Positions 40,607 through 49,792 of a stretch of DNA of 64,000 nucleotides are shown piece after piece (the stretch's first letter is position 1; each line of letters starts with the position of its first letter). The notes beneath the pieces were generated by a model. The model was not told where the DNA came from. It saw only the letters and a program-made list of their open reading frames with translations, and did not search any database. The DNA lies in contig PALE01000034.1 in assembly GCA_002706445.1 (NCBI GenBank), forward strand, positions 1 through 64,000. The letters run 5' to 3'. Both the position numbers and the translations under genes were made by a program. Source of the DNA: Erythrobacteraceae bacterium (GTDB lineage Bacteria; Pseudomonadota; Alphaproteobacteria; Sphingomonadales; Sphingomonadaceae).

Positions 40607-41752
40607 TCAGGCAGCGCCGCGCAGGGTCTGGAGTTTGGCCAGAGCATTGCGCAATTCGCGCTCGGTTTCGCTTAGCTGGCTGGCATTCGACTTTGCCTCG
40701 CCCGTGTCGAAACCCTGCTCGGTAAACAGGGTCAGCGCTTTCAGCGCCTCGACCAGTGCTGCATCGCGGCCCACACCGCCGTCGGGACGGCGCGCGCGTT
40801 CGCTTTGCTGATGGTCGTGGAGAGCGCCGGCGAAGCGTTCGACCATTTCGACCATGCTGAGTTCGTCGGTGGGTTTCTGGCGCAGCTTTTCGAGTGCGTT
40901 GGCCGGAACCAAGGGGCGTACGGATTTGGGTGCGGGGGCTTGCGTTGCGGGTTCGACCGCAGCAGCGGATTCTGCCTTGTGAGCGGGCGCTTCGTCTTCG
41001 ACCCAAACGCCGTTGCGATTGGGCAGCTGGCCGAATTCCTCGAGATCGAGGACGCGCGGAGCCGCCGCCGCTGCTTCTGCATCGCTCGCTGACGAAGCCT
41101 CGCAACTTGCGCCTTCGCAGCTTTCGATCAGCGCGCTCTGGAAGTGGCGATGGGTAAAGGCGACCTCGTCCTTCGCTTTCTTCGCGGCTTTCTTCTGTTC
41201 CTTTTTCGAAAGGACCGCAGGCTCTTCGAGTTCCCAGTTGCGCTCTGCCAGCTCGCCCAGCGTGGGCTTGCGCGGCGCGTCTGCGGTTTCGTCGGTCAGT
41301 TCGAACACATCGTCATCTTCGACCTCGCCGCCGAACGGCATGCCTTCAAGCGGCGAATCGAGGCTGTCGCTGCCAAGGTCGTTGGCCGGATCGATCGGGC
41401 TGATGCGGCGTGCATTGACAACCGAGGTGATCGGGCGGCTGTTGTCTTCGCTCAGCGCCTTGCTGCGCCATGCGCCGCCGACGACAAAAGCAAACGCACC
41501 GCCGAGTAGAGCAGCAATCGCGGCAAAGACGAATCGCGCATTGGCGCCATCAATTGCCTCGTTCGAAAGCGCGATCATCCGGCCGATCATCTGTTCGGGC
41601 AGGACAATAACGGCCAGGCCGAGCAGCGCTGCACCCCAGAAGGTAAGGATCGGCAGAAACAGGCCATGCGTTGCGATAGAGGCCTTTTTGGACTTGGCCT
41701 TCCGCGCACGCTGCGGCTTGTGATCGCGTTCGATATACTGGCTCAGACGCAT
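40607..41752 (-). CDS. Uncharacterised membrane protein with acidic cytoplasmic tail
   Basis: A 381-residue protein of no recognised family. A basic N-terminus (ERDHKPQRARKAKSKK) is followed by two membrane helices (LFLPILTFWGAALLGLAVIVLP and FVFAAIAALLGGAFAFVVGG), and then about 270 residues of charged, Ala/Glu-rich sequence that looks disordered with helical patches near the C-terminus. The region contains KKEQKKAAKKAKDE. It lies 43 bases downstream of the glycosyltransferase on the same strand, so it may be co-transcribed and serve as a polysaccharide-related scaffold or co-polymerase-like partner (speculation). Confidence 0.7.
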   Translation of the reverse strand: MRLSQYIERDHKPQRARKAKSKKASIATHGLFLPILTFWGAALLGLAVIVLPEQMIGRMIALSNEAIDGANARFVFAAIAALLGGAFAFVVGGAWRSKALSEDNSRPITSVVNARRISPIDPANDLGSDSLDSPLEGMPFGGEVEDDDVFELTDETADAPRKPTLGELAERNWELEEPAVLSKKEQKKAAKKAKDEVAFTHRHFQSALIESCEGASCEASSASDAEAAAAAPRVLDLEEFGQLPNRNGVWVEDEAPAHKAESAAAVEPATQAPAPKSVRPLVPANALEKLRQKPTDELSMVEMVERFAGALHDHQQSERARRPDGGVGRDAALVEALKALTLFTEQGFDTGEAKSNASQLSETERELRNALAKLQTLRGAA

Positions 41753-41795
41753 GACGCCCCTTGCTCCGCTGAGGGCTGCAGGTCGCGGATCGACC

Positions 41796-43061
41796 CTAGG
41801 CCCTTAAACCCTGTTGCTGGCGATGCGCCGGAGAAGCGCCCGCCTCGTTAAGACCGGCTAGCAAGAGTTGGTAAACGTCTAGATAACGACGTGCATTGTT
41901 ATGCCAATCGTGGCGGGTGCGAACATGCTCGACGCCGCGCGCGCGGATCGCGTCCCATTCCGCCCGGCGTTCGAGCAATTCGGCGAGCGTTTCTGCCGCC
42001 GCAGCCGGATTGTCGGGTGCAAACAGGAAGCCCGTTTCGCCATGAGTGATAAGCTCGCGGTGTCCGCCGACATTGGAGGCTGCGACAATGCGGCGCTGCG
42101 CCATCGCTTCCAGCGGCTTTAGCGGCGTGACCAGATCGGTGAGGCGCGAAGCCTTGCGCGGGTAGGCGAGTACGTCGATCAGTGAATAGTAGCGCTCCAC
42201 CTCGCTGTGCGGCACGCGGCCTGCGAAAATCACCGCCTCGGGCTCGGGCAGCGCGGCTGCCGCTGCGCGCCATTCGCCTTCCATCTCCCCCGCCCCGACC
42301 AGCAACAGACGTGCGTCAGGGTGCGAGCGGCGCAGGATGGGCATGGCAGCGATCAAATCGTCGATGCCCTCATAGTCATAGAAGCTGCCGATATAACCGA
42401 TCACAGGAGCGCCGGTCGCAAGGCCAAGCTGCGCGGCGAGCGCATCGTCGCGTGGCGGCGGATCGCCGAACATGGTGAGGTCGACGCCATTGGGCATCAC
42501 CCCGATCTTGCCGCCCGCAATGCCGCGCGCGATCAGATCGTCGCGCAGACCGTTGCAGATCGTGAACAGCGCATCGGCGCGGGATGCGACCTGCGTTTCG
42601 AGGCTGCGGGTCAGGCGATATTTGGCGGAGCCTTCGGTGCCCGTGCGATTGCCGACCGAGGCATCTTCCCAGAAAGCGCGGATCTCGTAGACGAAAGGCA
42701 CACCCAGCGCCCGCGCCGCCCGCAGCGCTCCGACACCGTTGAGTGCGGGCGAGTGGGCATGGATGACGTCGGGACGCCATTCCTTCGCCAATTCGAGAAT
42801 CTCCGAGTGGGTGGCCGACATCTCGCGCAATTCGCGCACCAGCATCGGTCCGTCCGACATCCCCGGCGTGCGGTGGAAGGTCAGCCCGTCGAACTGTTCG
42901 CAGGCGCTGTCCCATTCCGCTTCGGCATTGTGCCGCTGCGAGGTCAGCCCGCGCACTTCGAGCCCCAGCGCCTCCTGCGCCTTCAGAATGGCGCGGGTGC
43001 GGAAAGTGTAGCCGCTGTGGAGCGGCAGCGAATGGTCGAGGACGTGGAGCACGCGGGTCAT
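41796..43061 (-). CDS. Glycosyltransferase, exosortase-A-associated type
   Basis: A 421-residue GT-B glycosyltransferase. It has an N-terminal acceptor domain beginning VLHVLDHSLPLHSGYTFRTRAIL, then the donor domain of GT4 type (GVPNGVDL-like PNGVDLTMF, GYIGSFYDYEGIDDLI, VGAGEMEGE, PLKPLEAMAQRRIVAASNVGGHRELI). The N-terminal signature matches the family described as PEP-CTERM/exosortase A-associated (TIGR04063). It is cytoplasmic or membrane-associated. ATG 43061 is used; a TTG four codons earlier is the alternative. It is divergent from the ligase unit. Confidence 0.88.
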   Translation of the reverse strand: MTRVLHVLDHSLPLHSGYTFRTRAILKAQEALGLEVRGLTSQRHNAEAEWDSACEQFDGLTFHRTPGMSDGPMLVRELREMSATHSEILELAKEWRPDVIHAHSPALNGVGALRAARALGVPFVYEIRAFWEDASVGNRTGTEGSAKYRLTRSLETQVASRADALFTICNGLRDDLIARGIAGGKIGVMPNGVDLTMFGDPPPRDDALAAQLGLATGAPVIGYIGSFYDYEGIDDLIAAMPILRRSHPDARLLLVGAGEMEGEWRAAAAALPEPEAVIFAGRVPHSEVERYYSLIDVLAYPRKASRLTDLVTPLKPLEAMAQRRIVAASNVGGHRELITHGETGFLFAPDNPAAAAETLAELLERRAEWDAIRARGVEHVRTRHDWHNNARRYLDVYQLLLAGLNEAGASPAHRQQQGLRA

Positions 43062-43127
43062 GGCGCTCGCCAATACAAGATTGTGCTTAACGGGCCGTCA
43101 ACCGCCTGCCGCTAAAGCAAGCGTGAC

Positions 43128-43373
43128 ATGATCGACTATATCTCCCTTGCCATCGGCCACGGCCTGCTCGCGTTCGCGCTGTTCAAGCTGGTGATGCGCG
43201 AGGATCTCGACGTCGATCCGGCGATCCAGACCTTGAAGGAGAAAGCCGAAGCCGAGCGCGAGGCGAGCAGCGTCGCAGGCCGCAACGCACGGCGTCGCGC
43301 ACAGTCGAGCAAGGGTGAACAAGCCCCCGGCGCTCAGGCAGCGGGACGCAGTCGGCCAGAGGCCAACGGGTAG
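43128..43373 (+). CDS. Small membrane protein upstream of the O-glycosylation ligase
   Basis: An 81-residue protein with one hydrophobic helix (DYISLAIGHGLLAFALFKLVM) and a charged C-terminal tail. No family is recognised. It ends 9 bases before the ligase gene and is likely its operon partner; a role as a small subunit is only a guess. Confidence 0.65.
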   Translation: MIDYISLAIGHGLLAFALFKLVMREDLDVDPAIQTLKEKAEAEREASSVAGRNARRRAQSSKGEQAPGAQAAGRSRPEANG

Positions 43374-43382
43374 CGCAGCCAG

Positions 43383-44813
43383 ATGCTCGATCTCGTCTTC
43401 ATTGCCTTCATCGGCTACATCCTGCTGCTGGGGCTCAGGCGTCCGTTTCTCTGGGTGCTGCTCTATGTCTATATCGACATCCTTGCGCCGCAGCGGATCG
43501 GCTATTCGCTGATTACGCAGGTTCCCGTCTCGCTGATTGCCTTTGGTGCGGCCTTCTGCGGCTGGCTTTTGCTCGACCGCAAGGAGGGCGCGCGTTTCTC
43601 GCTGCGGCAAGGGCTGATGCTGGCACTGCTGCTCTATTGCTGGTGGACGCTGCAAGGTGCGGTCTATGTCGAAGAGGCATCGACCAAATGGGATTGGGTG
43701 TGGAAGGCGTTTCTGTTCGCGATCTTCCTGCCGCTGACCGTCACCACCCGCGCGCGGATCGAGGCGCTCGCGCTGACGCTGGTGCTGTCGGTCGCGACGA
43801 TCGTGATCGGCACAGGCATGAAGACCGTGCTCGGCGGCGGCGGCTACGAGAACCTCAAATTCTTCGTCAACGACAACTCGGGCATTTATGAAAGCTCGAC
43901 ACTGGCGACGGTGGCGATTGCGCTGATCCCGGTAATCTTGTGGTTCACCAGATACGGGACGATCTTCCGCCCCCACTGGATGGTGACGGCCTTTGCGTGC
44001 GCGCTGATCTTTGCCAGCCTTCTGATCCCGGTCGGCACCGAGGCGCGCACGGGCCTGCTCTGTATCGCCGCGCTCGGCGTGCTGGCGCTGCGCTACACAC
44101 AGCGGCGTATCCTGTTCATTGCGGGCGCCGGATTGCTCGGCCTCATCGCCCTGCCGTTCCTGCCGCAGAGCTATTACGACCGCATGGCCACCATCGCACA
44201 GCCGGGGGGCGACGAGAGCGCCTCGACCCGGATGCAGGTATGGGAATGGACCATCGACTACGCCAGCGAGCATCCCTTCGGCGGCGGGTTCGACAGCTAC
44301 CGCGCAAACTCCTTCACCTATGTCATGCCGGTGCGCGAAGAAGCGGGGAACACCACCACGGTCGAATATCGCGAAGTCACCGACGAGGCGCGCGCTTTCC
44401 ACTCGGCCATTTTCGAGCTGCTGGGCGAGCAGGGCTATCCCGGCCTTGTGATCTGGCTGCTCCTGCACGGTCTGGGCGTGTGGCAGATGGAGCGGCTCTA
44501 CCGCCGTTGGCGTGGCCGGACCGAAGAGGGCGAGGCGTGGATTGCGCCGCTCGCTGGCGCGTTGCAGATCGCCAGCCTCATCTATCTTGTCGGCGCATGT
44601 TTTCAGGGGATCGCCTATCAGCCGGTGATGCTGATGATAGTCGGATTGCAGATCGGGCTTTACTCCTATGTGACAAGGCTCGAATCGGCGCGGCGTGAAA
44701 TCGAGCAGGAGACGACACTCTCTCCGGGTGAAAAGCGCCGCCTTGCACTCGCTGCGAAAGCTGGCGGACAAACCGGCCCATCCGCGACAGACACCGATGC
44801 CGTAACGGCCTGA
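43383..44813 (+). CDS. O-glycosylation ligase/polysaccharide polymerase, exosortase-A-associated
   Basis: A 476-residue polytopic protein with about ten membrane helices. The N-terminal DUF5935-like region (VFIAFIGYILLLGLRRPFLWVLLYVYIDILAPQRIGY) and a Wzy_C/O-antigen ligase region with a large periplasmic loop (QVWEWTIDYASEHPFGGGFDSY) match the exosortase-A-associated ligase model. It would join or polymerise sugars on the periplasmic side. No exosortase (xrtA) lies within the window. Confidence 0.88.
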   Translation: MLDLVFIAFIGYILLLGLRRPFLWVLLYVYIDILAPQRIGYSLITQVPVSLIAFGAAFCGWLLLDRKEGARFSLRQGLMLALLLYCWWTLQGAVYVEEASTKWDWVWKAFLFAIFLPLTVTTRARIEALALTLVLSVATIVIGTGMKTVLGGGGYENLKFFVNDNSGIYESSTLATVAIALIPVILWFTRYGTIFRPHWMVTAFACALIFASLLIPVGTEARTGLLCIAALGVLALRYTQRRILFIAGAGLLGLIALPFLPQSYYDRMATIAQPGGDESASTRMQVWEWTIDYASEHPFGGGFDSYRANSFTYVMPVREEAGNTTTVEYREVTDEARAFHSAIFELLGEQGYPGLVIWLLLHGLGVWQMERLYRRWRGRTEEGEAWIAPLAGALQIASLIYLVGACFQGIAYQPVMLMIVGLQIGLYSYVTRLESARREIEQETTLSPGEKRRLALAAKAGGQTGPSATDTDAVTA

Positions 44814-44957
44814 CCCGCCCTGCCGAACCGCCGGACGTTTGCTGGCGGCTTTACCATTGCGTTTGCTTCCTGCCCCTGCCATGAGGGCCGCGACTTAACG
44901 TAAACGTAAAGCGGCTGGGCCGTATTTCCGGTCAGCCCAAGGCAGAGGAGAACGCAT

Positions 44958-45407
<450 letters not shown>

Positions 45408-45416
45408 ACGCATTGA

Positions 45417-45444
45417 CGCCCCGGAGGTGATCCGGGGCGCTTTT
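45417..45444 (+). terminator. Terminator after the MaoC gene
   Basis: A 9-bp stem CGCCCCGGA/TCCGGGGCG with a GGTGA loop is followed by C and TTTT. A second, related palindrome lies 25 bases further on. Confidence 0.88.
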
Positions 45445-45468
45445 GCACGCAAGACCAACCCTCTCCCG

Positions 45469-45487
45469 GCCCCGGACAATCCGGGGC
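45469..45487 (+). other. Hairpin upstream of the thiolase start
   Basis: An 8-bp inverted repeat GCCCCGGA-CAA-TCCGGGGC ends about 25 bases before the thiolase ATG. The core resembles the terminator stem just upstream. It lacks a T run, so it may be a leader structure or a decayed copy. Confidence 0.5.
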
Positions 45488-45511
45488 GACGAACCATCAA
45501 AGGACCCCATT

Positions 45512-46693
45512 ATGTCACGTGACGCCGTAATCGTCTCCACCGCCCGCACCCCGATTGGCCGCGCCTACAAGGGCGGCTTCAACGCCACTCCGGGCGCGAC
45601 TCTCGGTTCCTACTCCTTCGCTCCGGCAGTCGAGCGCGCCAAGATCGACCCCGCCGAAATCGACGATGTGGTGTGGGGCGCTGTGCTCACGCAGGGCACG
45701 CAGGCCGGCAATATCGGTCGTCAGGTCGCTCTTCGTGGCGGTGCGCCCGTCAGCGTCGCAGCCCAGACCATCGACCGCCAGTGCTCCTCGGGCCTGATGG
45801 CGATCGCAACCGCTGCCAAGCAGATCATCGTCGACAATATGGACGTGGTGGTCGGCGGCGGTCAGGACTCGATCTCGATGGTCCAGACCCCCGAAATGCG
45901 CGTCGCTCCCGACAAGTCGCTGATCGCAATGCACAAGGACGTGTACATGCCGATGCTCGGCACCGCCGAAACGGTTGCCGCACGCTACAACATCAGCCGC
46001 GAAGCGCAGGACGAATACGCGCTGCAGTCGCAGATGCGCACCGCAGCCGCTCAGGAAGCCGGCAAGTTCGACGACGAAATCGTCCCCGTCACCACCACCA
46101 TGGCGGTGAAGGACAAGGAAACCGGCGAAATCTCGATGGTCGAAGCCAACATCACCAAGGATGAAGGCAACCGCCCCTCGACCACGCTCGAAGGTCTGCA
46201 GTCGCTCCAGCCGGTCATGGGTCCGGGCAAGTGCATCACCGCCGGTAACGCCTCGCAGCTGTCGGACGGTTCCTCGGCCAGCGTGTTGATGGAAGCCAAG
46301 CTTGCCGAGCAGAAGGGCCTTGAGCCGCTCGGTCGCTATGTCGGCATGGCTGTCGCGGGCACCGAGCCTGACGAAATGGGCATCGGCCCGGTTTTCGCCA
46401 TTCCCAAGCTTCTCAAGCAAACCGGCCTCAAGATGGACGACATCGGCCTGTGGGAACTGAACGAAGCCTTCGCCGTGCAGGTGCTTTACTGCCGCGACAA
46501 GCTCGGCATCGACAACGACATCCTCAACGTCAACGGCGGCTCGATCTCGATCGGCCACCCGTATGGCATGACCGGCGCACGCTGCACCGGCCACGCACTG
46601 ATCGAAGGCAAGCGTCGCGGTGCGAAATATGTCGTCGTGACCATGTGCGTCGGCGGCGGCATGGGCGCAGCAGGCCTGTTCGAAGTCTTCTAA
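45512..46693 (+). CDS. Acetyl-CoA C-acetyltransferase (thiolase)
   Basis: A 393-residue thiolase. The first catalytic Cys is in [11 protein letters not shown], then [15 protein letters not shown] (His) and the second Cys in [17 protein letters not shown]. This is the broad degradative/biosynthetic thiolase family; whether it condenses acetyl-CoA for PHB or degrades acyl-CoA cannot be decided from sequence. The start ATG 45512 has AAAGGA upstream; the longer track start is in the leader. A near-perfect terminator follows. Confidence 0.94.
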   Translation: MSRDAVIVSTARTPIGRAYKGGFNATPGATLGSYSFAPAVERAKIDPAEIDDVVWGAVLTQGTQAGNIGRQVALRGGAPVSVAAQTIDRQCSSGLMAIATAAKQIIVDNMDVVVGGGQDSISMVQTPEMRVAPDKSLIAMHKDVYMPMLGTAETVAARYNISREAQDEYALQSQMRTAAAQEAGKFDDEIVPVTTTMAVKDKETGEISMVEANITKDEGNRPSTTLEGLQSLQPVMGPGKCITAGNASQLSDGSSASVLMEAKLAEQKGLEPLGRYVGMAVAGTEPDEMGIGPVFAIPKLLKQTGLKMDDIGLWELNEAFAVQVLYCRDKLGIDNDILNVNGGSISIGHPYGMTGARCTGHALIEGKRRGAKYVVVTMCVGGGMGAAGLFEVF

Positions 46694-46732
46694 TTCGACC
46701 GCTTGATTGCCTTTCGGGGCACAAGGCATCAC

Positions 46733-46768
46733 ACTCCCGCTCATCGGCGACGATGGGCGGGAGTTTTG
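46733..46768 (+). terminator. Terminator after the thiolase gene
   Basis: A 14-bp stem ACTCCCGCTCATCG/CGATGGGCGGGAGT (one G-T pair) with a GCGA loop is followed by a T-rich tail. The ATG at 46753 lies inside the stem, which argues against it as the next gene's start. Confidence 0.88.
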
Positions 46769-46779
46769 CTTTGGGCATT

Positions 46780-47382
46780 ATGGAAATCATCGGGGTCGCG
46801 GGAAGCGTCAGCCTGCTGGCAGGCTGGCGGCTTTACCTGTGTATCTTTGCGACCGGCCTTGCGATGCGGTTCGATGCCTTTCCCGTGCCCGAGCATCTGG
46901 CGAGCCTCGCCGTGCTCGAAAATCCGTGGGTGATGGGCATTGCGGCGCTGGGCGCTCTGGCAGAATTCTTCGCCGACAAGGTGATGTGGCTCGATACGAT
47001 CTGGGACACGGTGCACACCTTCATTCGTCCCGTCGGCGGCGCACTGCTGGCCCTGGCGATTGTCGACCCTTCCGATCCCGCGACGCAGGTCATTGCCTTC
47101 CTGCTGGGCGGGGGCGCGAGCCTGCTTGCACATGGCGGCAAGGCAGGAGCGCGCGCGGTGGTCAACACCTCGCCTGAACCTGTGAGCAATGCAGTGGTTT
47201 CGACCGGCGAGGATATTGCGACCGTTGGCCTCTTGTGGCTCGCCTATGAATATCCAGCCGTCGCCGCAGGAGTGGCGGTGTTCCTGCTGCTGGTCACTGT
47301 CGTGCTGATCTGGATCGCGTGGCGGATATTGGGAAGCATACGCGCGGCGTTGAGAGGCAAACCGCAGAGCGAGCCCGGCTAG
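46780..47382 (+). CDS. DUF4126 domain membrane protein
   Basis: A 200-residue protein with about five hydrophobic segments (IIGVAGSVSLLAGWRLYLCIFATGLAMRF near the start, VIAFLLGGGASLLAHG, VAAGVAVFLLLVTVVLIWIAW at the end). Together with the conserved NPWVMGIAALGALAEFFADKVMWLDTIWDTVHTFIRPVGGALLAL block it fits DUF4126. The function is unknown. The start ATG 46780 lies just past the thiolase terminator. Confidence 0.82.
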   Translation: MEIIGVAGSVSLLAGWRLYLCIFATGLAMRFDAFPVPEHLASLAVLENPWVMGIAALGALAEFFADKVMWLDTIWDTVHTFIRPVGGALLALAIVDPSDPATQVIAFLLGGGASLLAHGGKAGARAVVNTSPEPVSNAVVSTGEDIATVGLLWLAYEYPAVAAGVAVFLLLVTVVLIWIAWRILGSIRAALRGKPQSEPG

Positions 47383-47417
47383 TCGCTGGCCCAGACCCGC
47401 TGCGCCAGGCGAGCCGC

Positions 47418-47615
47418 CTACGGAGCAATTGCGAGGGAAATGACCGGCACCAGTAGTCCCGTCAGGATGAAAGTGGTGGCGATCAGGCCGAATTGGGGCA
47501 CAGCCGTTTGCAGTCCGATCAGTCCGAGGCTTACCAGTGGCCAGACGGTCAGCCACGTGAGCAGCAGCCGTGTGAGCAATATTCTCGTTGCGGGAGATCG
47601 CAAAGCGCGTCTCAT
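47418..47615 (-). CDS. Small two-helix membrane protein
   Basis: A 65-residue protein with two hydrophobic helices (ILLTRLLLTWLTVWPLVSLGLIGL and FGLIATTFILTGLLVPVISLAI). The short Pro-containing turn and size fit small inner-membrane proteins of the DUF2798 kind, but I do not claim that family. Its ATG overlaps the MarR stop (ATGA), so it is translationally coupled in the ABM-MarR operon. Confidence 0.7.
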   Translation of the reverse strand: MRRALRSPATRILLTRLLLTWLTVWPLVSLGLIGLQTAVPQFGLIATTFILTGLLVPVISLAIAP

Positions 47616-48049
47616 TTCGACCGTTCAATTTCGTCTGCCAGGATCGCGAAATAGTCGGGAAGCAGGCGCTTCAGCAGCGCGTGCGCCTTCGGCGTGAGCC
47701 TCACTTGTTTGGTACGGGCGTCATCCTCGTCTTTCTGACTGGTCACGTATCCGTCGGCTTCAAGCACGCGCAGAGTCCTTGCCACAACCGGACCGGCTAC
47801 ATCGAGCCGGTCTGTAATTTCACCGACGGTAAGCCTGTCGCGATCCGGCTCCCGATCTATCACGATCAGAAAGAGGAAGCGCAGCTGCGACAGCCCGTGA
47901 CTTGAGAAAAAGCTTTCGAGCCGCCGGATCATCTGACTCGCCCGGCGCATAAGCGTGAGCGCGTCGATAATCGTTTCGGCCGAAACGTTATGCGCGCCTG
48001 CATATCCTTCGACCATTCGGGCGGACGGAAGTGTTTTCAGGAAAAACAT
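47612..48049 (-). CDS. MarR family transcriptional regulator
   Basis: A 145-residue winged-helix protein. The N-terminal dimerisation helices lead to the HTH (LTVGEITDRLDVAGPVVARTLRVLEADGYVTSQKDEDDARTKQVRLTPKAHALLKRL), with the DxRxxxVxLT wing typical of MarR. It lies between the ABM gene (TGATG overlap) and a small membrane protein (ATGA overlap). It most likely represses its own operon by binding the palindrome at 48355-48386 and responds to a small aromatic or quinone-like ligand (inference). Confidence 0.9.
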   Translation of the reverse strand: MFFLKTLPSARMVEGYAGAHNVSAETIIDALTLMRRASQMIRRLESFFSSHGLSQLRFLFLIVIDREPDRDRLTVGEITDRLDVAGPVVARTLRVLEADGYVTSQKDEDDARTKQVRLTPKAHALLKRLLPDYFAILADEIERSK

Positions 48050-48342
48050 CAGGCTACTTCCACAGCCTGCATGAAGGTGATCGCAACCGGTTCAGCCAGC
48101 CAATCTTCGTATTGGGCAAACACCTCTTTGGTGTAATCCTTTGCATAATGCGCATCGAGAGCCGGGCGATCGGCCCAGTTTTCGCTAAGATGCAGAGTTC
48201 CCTGATCCCGGTTTTCGAGAAGGTTGAACGCCAGGCAGCCCGTCTCGTCACGGGTGCGCTGGACGATGTTGCAGATCGCCGCGCGGGCATCATCAAAGTG
48301 CGCGGGCTTCGGCGTGATGGTTGCAAAGGCATGCAAGGTCAT
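48049..48342 (-). CDS. Antibiotic biosynthesis monooxygenase (ABM) domain protein
   Basis: A 97-residue ferredoxin-like protein of the ABM family (PF03992), as in the quinol monooxygenase YgiN. TRDETGCLAFNLLENRDQGTLHLSENWADRPALDAHYA is the conserved core. ATG 48342 is chosen because GGAG lies at the right spacing; ATG 48354 would add MEIF and overlap that site. First gene of a leftward three-gene unit whose control region is the palindrome just upstream. Confidence 0.88.
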   Translation of the reverse strand: MTLHAFATITPKPAHFDDARAAICNIVQRTRDETGCLAFNLLENRDQGTLHLSENWADRPALDAHYAKDYTKEVFAQYEDWLAEPVAITFMQAVEVA

Positions 48343-48354
48343 AAAAATCTCCAT

Positions 48355-48386
48355 TTATATATCATGCTATCTATCATGATATATAA
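48355..48386 (-). promoter_or_regulatory. Palindromic operator before the ABM-MarR operon
   Basis: A perfect 12-bp inverted repeat TTATATATCATG-(8)-CATGATATATAA ends about 12 bases upstream of the first start codon and lies in an AT-rich patch of an otherwise GC-rich sequence. The right half also contains the palindrome TATCATGATA. This is the expected place and form for a MarR site. Confidence 0.8.
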
Positions 48387-48441
48387 AATGATCAAGAGAA
48401 AGTTCGGCGGTCCAACCTACCCCGCTCGTTCGGTTCTCGGA

Positions 48442-49677
48442 TTATCCGTGTTCGGCGATGAACTCTTCAACGACCGGCGCGACCTTGGTGCGCCATTTGC
48501 TGCCGTTGAAAATGCCGTAGTGGCCTGCGCCCTCTGCCATGTAATAGCGCTTTTTCTTTGCACCGAGTCCGGTGGCAAGTTTCAGGGCAGCCTTGGTCTG
48601 GCCGAGCCCTGAAATATCGTCGCGCTCGCCTTCGACGGCGAGCAGGGCGGTGTCCTTGATCTGGGTCAGATCGACCACTTCACCCTTGTGCTCGAAAGTG
48701 CCGTTGGGGATCGAGTGCTTCTGGAACACTTCCTCGACCGTCTGGAGGTAGAATTCAGCAGTCATGTCGCAGACCGCGCGATATTCGTCGTAGAAATCCT
48801 TAGTCGCCTGCGCGCTCGCATCATCGCCTACGGTGAGGTGTTTGAACATCTCGTAGTGGCTCATCATGTGGTTCTGCAGGTTCATGCTCATGAACGCCGA
48901 AAGCTGCATGAAGCCGGGGTAAACCTGCCGGCCCGCACCGCGATATTGCATCGGCACGCGCGCGATCACCGATTGGCGGAACCATTCGATCGGGCGGTTC
49001 ATGGCGTGGTCGTTGACCGAAGTCGGGCTTTCACGGGTGTCGATGGGGCCGCCCATCATGGTGAGCGTGAGCGGCGTCGCGGGCGATTTGTGCTGGTTCA
49101 TCAGCGCGGTCGCGGCATAGGCGGGGACGGAAGGCTGGCACACCGCCATCATATGCGGACGCTTGCCGCCACCCTCGACGCGGATCTGCTCAAGGAACTC
49201 CATCAGGTAATCGATGTAGTCGTCGAGATCGAAGCGCCCTTCGTGCAGCGGAACGGTCTTCGCATCGGCCCAATCGGTAATGTAGACGATGCAGCTTTCC
49301 AGCATCCGTTCCACCGTGCCGCGCAGCAGCGTGGCGTAGTGGCCGCTCATCGGAGCGACGATCAGCAGGCGCGGAGCGGTTTCGGGCAGGCCGGTGTGGC
49401 GGAAACGCTTGAGATCGCCGAACGCGCGGTTGACGACAGTGGCTTCCTCGACCGGATGCTTGGTCCCGTCGACTTCGATTTCGGTGATGCCGAAAGCGGG
49501 CTTGCCGTAATAGGCGGTCGCATGCGCCATCACGTCGAAGGCATTGGCTGCGATTCCGCCGATTCCGAAGTGGCTCAGCGGATTGGCGGGGCTGTTGAGA
49601 AATTCCGAGCTCATCGATGCGAGCGAGCTGACCGAGTTCAGCCAGTTGCGCTGAATTTCATAGACTTGATAGAGCAT
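48442..49677 (-). CDS. phaZ: Intracellular poly(3-hydroxyalkanoate) depolymerase
   Basis: A 411-residue PhaZ of the intracellular nucleophile-Cys type. HMMAVCQPSVPAYAATAL carries the catalytic Cys, and the C-terminal GAGHYGIFNGSKWRTKVAPVVEEFI supplies the His. WADAKTVPLHEGRFDLDDYIDYLMEFL is typical. It mobilises storage granules to 3-hydroxybutyrate. It complements phaB in this window. A 17-bp palindrome lies about 100 bases upstream. Confidence 0.93.
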   Translation of the reverse strand: MLYQVYEIQRNWLNSVSSLASMSSEFLNSPANPLSHFGIGGIAANAFDVMAHATAYYGKPAFGITEIEVDGTKHPVEEATVVNRAFGDLKRFRHTGLPETAPRLLIVAPMSGHYATLLRGTVERMLESCIVYITDWADAKTVPLHEGRFDLDDYIDYLMEFLEQIRVEGGGKRPHMMAVCQPSVPAYAATALMNQHKSPATPLTLTMMGGPIDTRESPTSVNDHAMNRPIEWFRQSVIARVPMQYRGAGRQVYPGFMQLSAFMSMNLQNHMMSHYEMFKHLTVGDDASAQATKDFYDEYRAVCDMTAEFYLQTVEEVFQKHSIPNGTFEHKGEVVDLTQIKDTALLAVEGERDDISGLGQTKAALKLATGLGAKKKRYYMAEGAGHYGIFNGSKWRTKVAPVVEEFIAEHG

Positions 49678-49775
49678 GATGCGAATCCGCTTTCTTGTCG
49701 CGCGCGGTTGCCAGCTGGAAGTCCAGAGGCACTTCCGCGCACAGATATGCCGCGACTCATGCCGCTTTACGGCTT

Positions 49776-49792
49776 ATTGTGCAATGCACAAT
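49776..49792. promoter_or_regulatory. Perfect palindrome ATTGTGCA-A-TGCACAAT between phaZ and the ABC exporter
   Basis: A 17-bp perfect inverted repeat lies in the 198-bp divergent region, about 100 bases from phaZ and 85 from the exporter gene. TGC/GCA half-sites recall PhaR-type sites reported for PHA genes, a link I make from memory. It may control phaZ, the exporter, or both. Confidence 0.6.

Noticed and set aside
46753-46780. ATG 46753 as start of the DUF4126 gene
   Set aside because: It lies inside the thiolase terminator stem; ATG 46780 is preferred.
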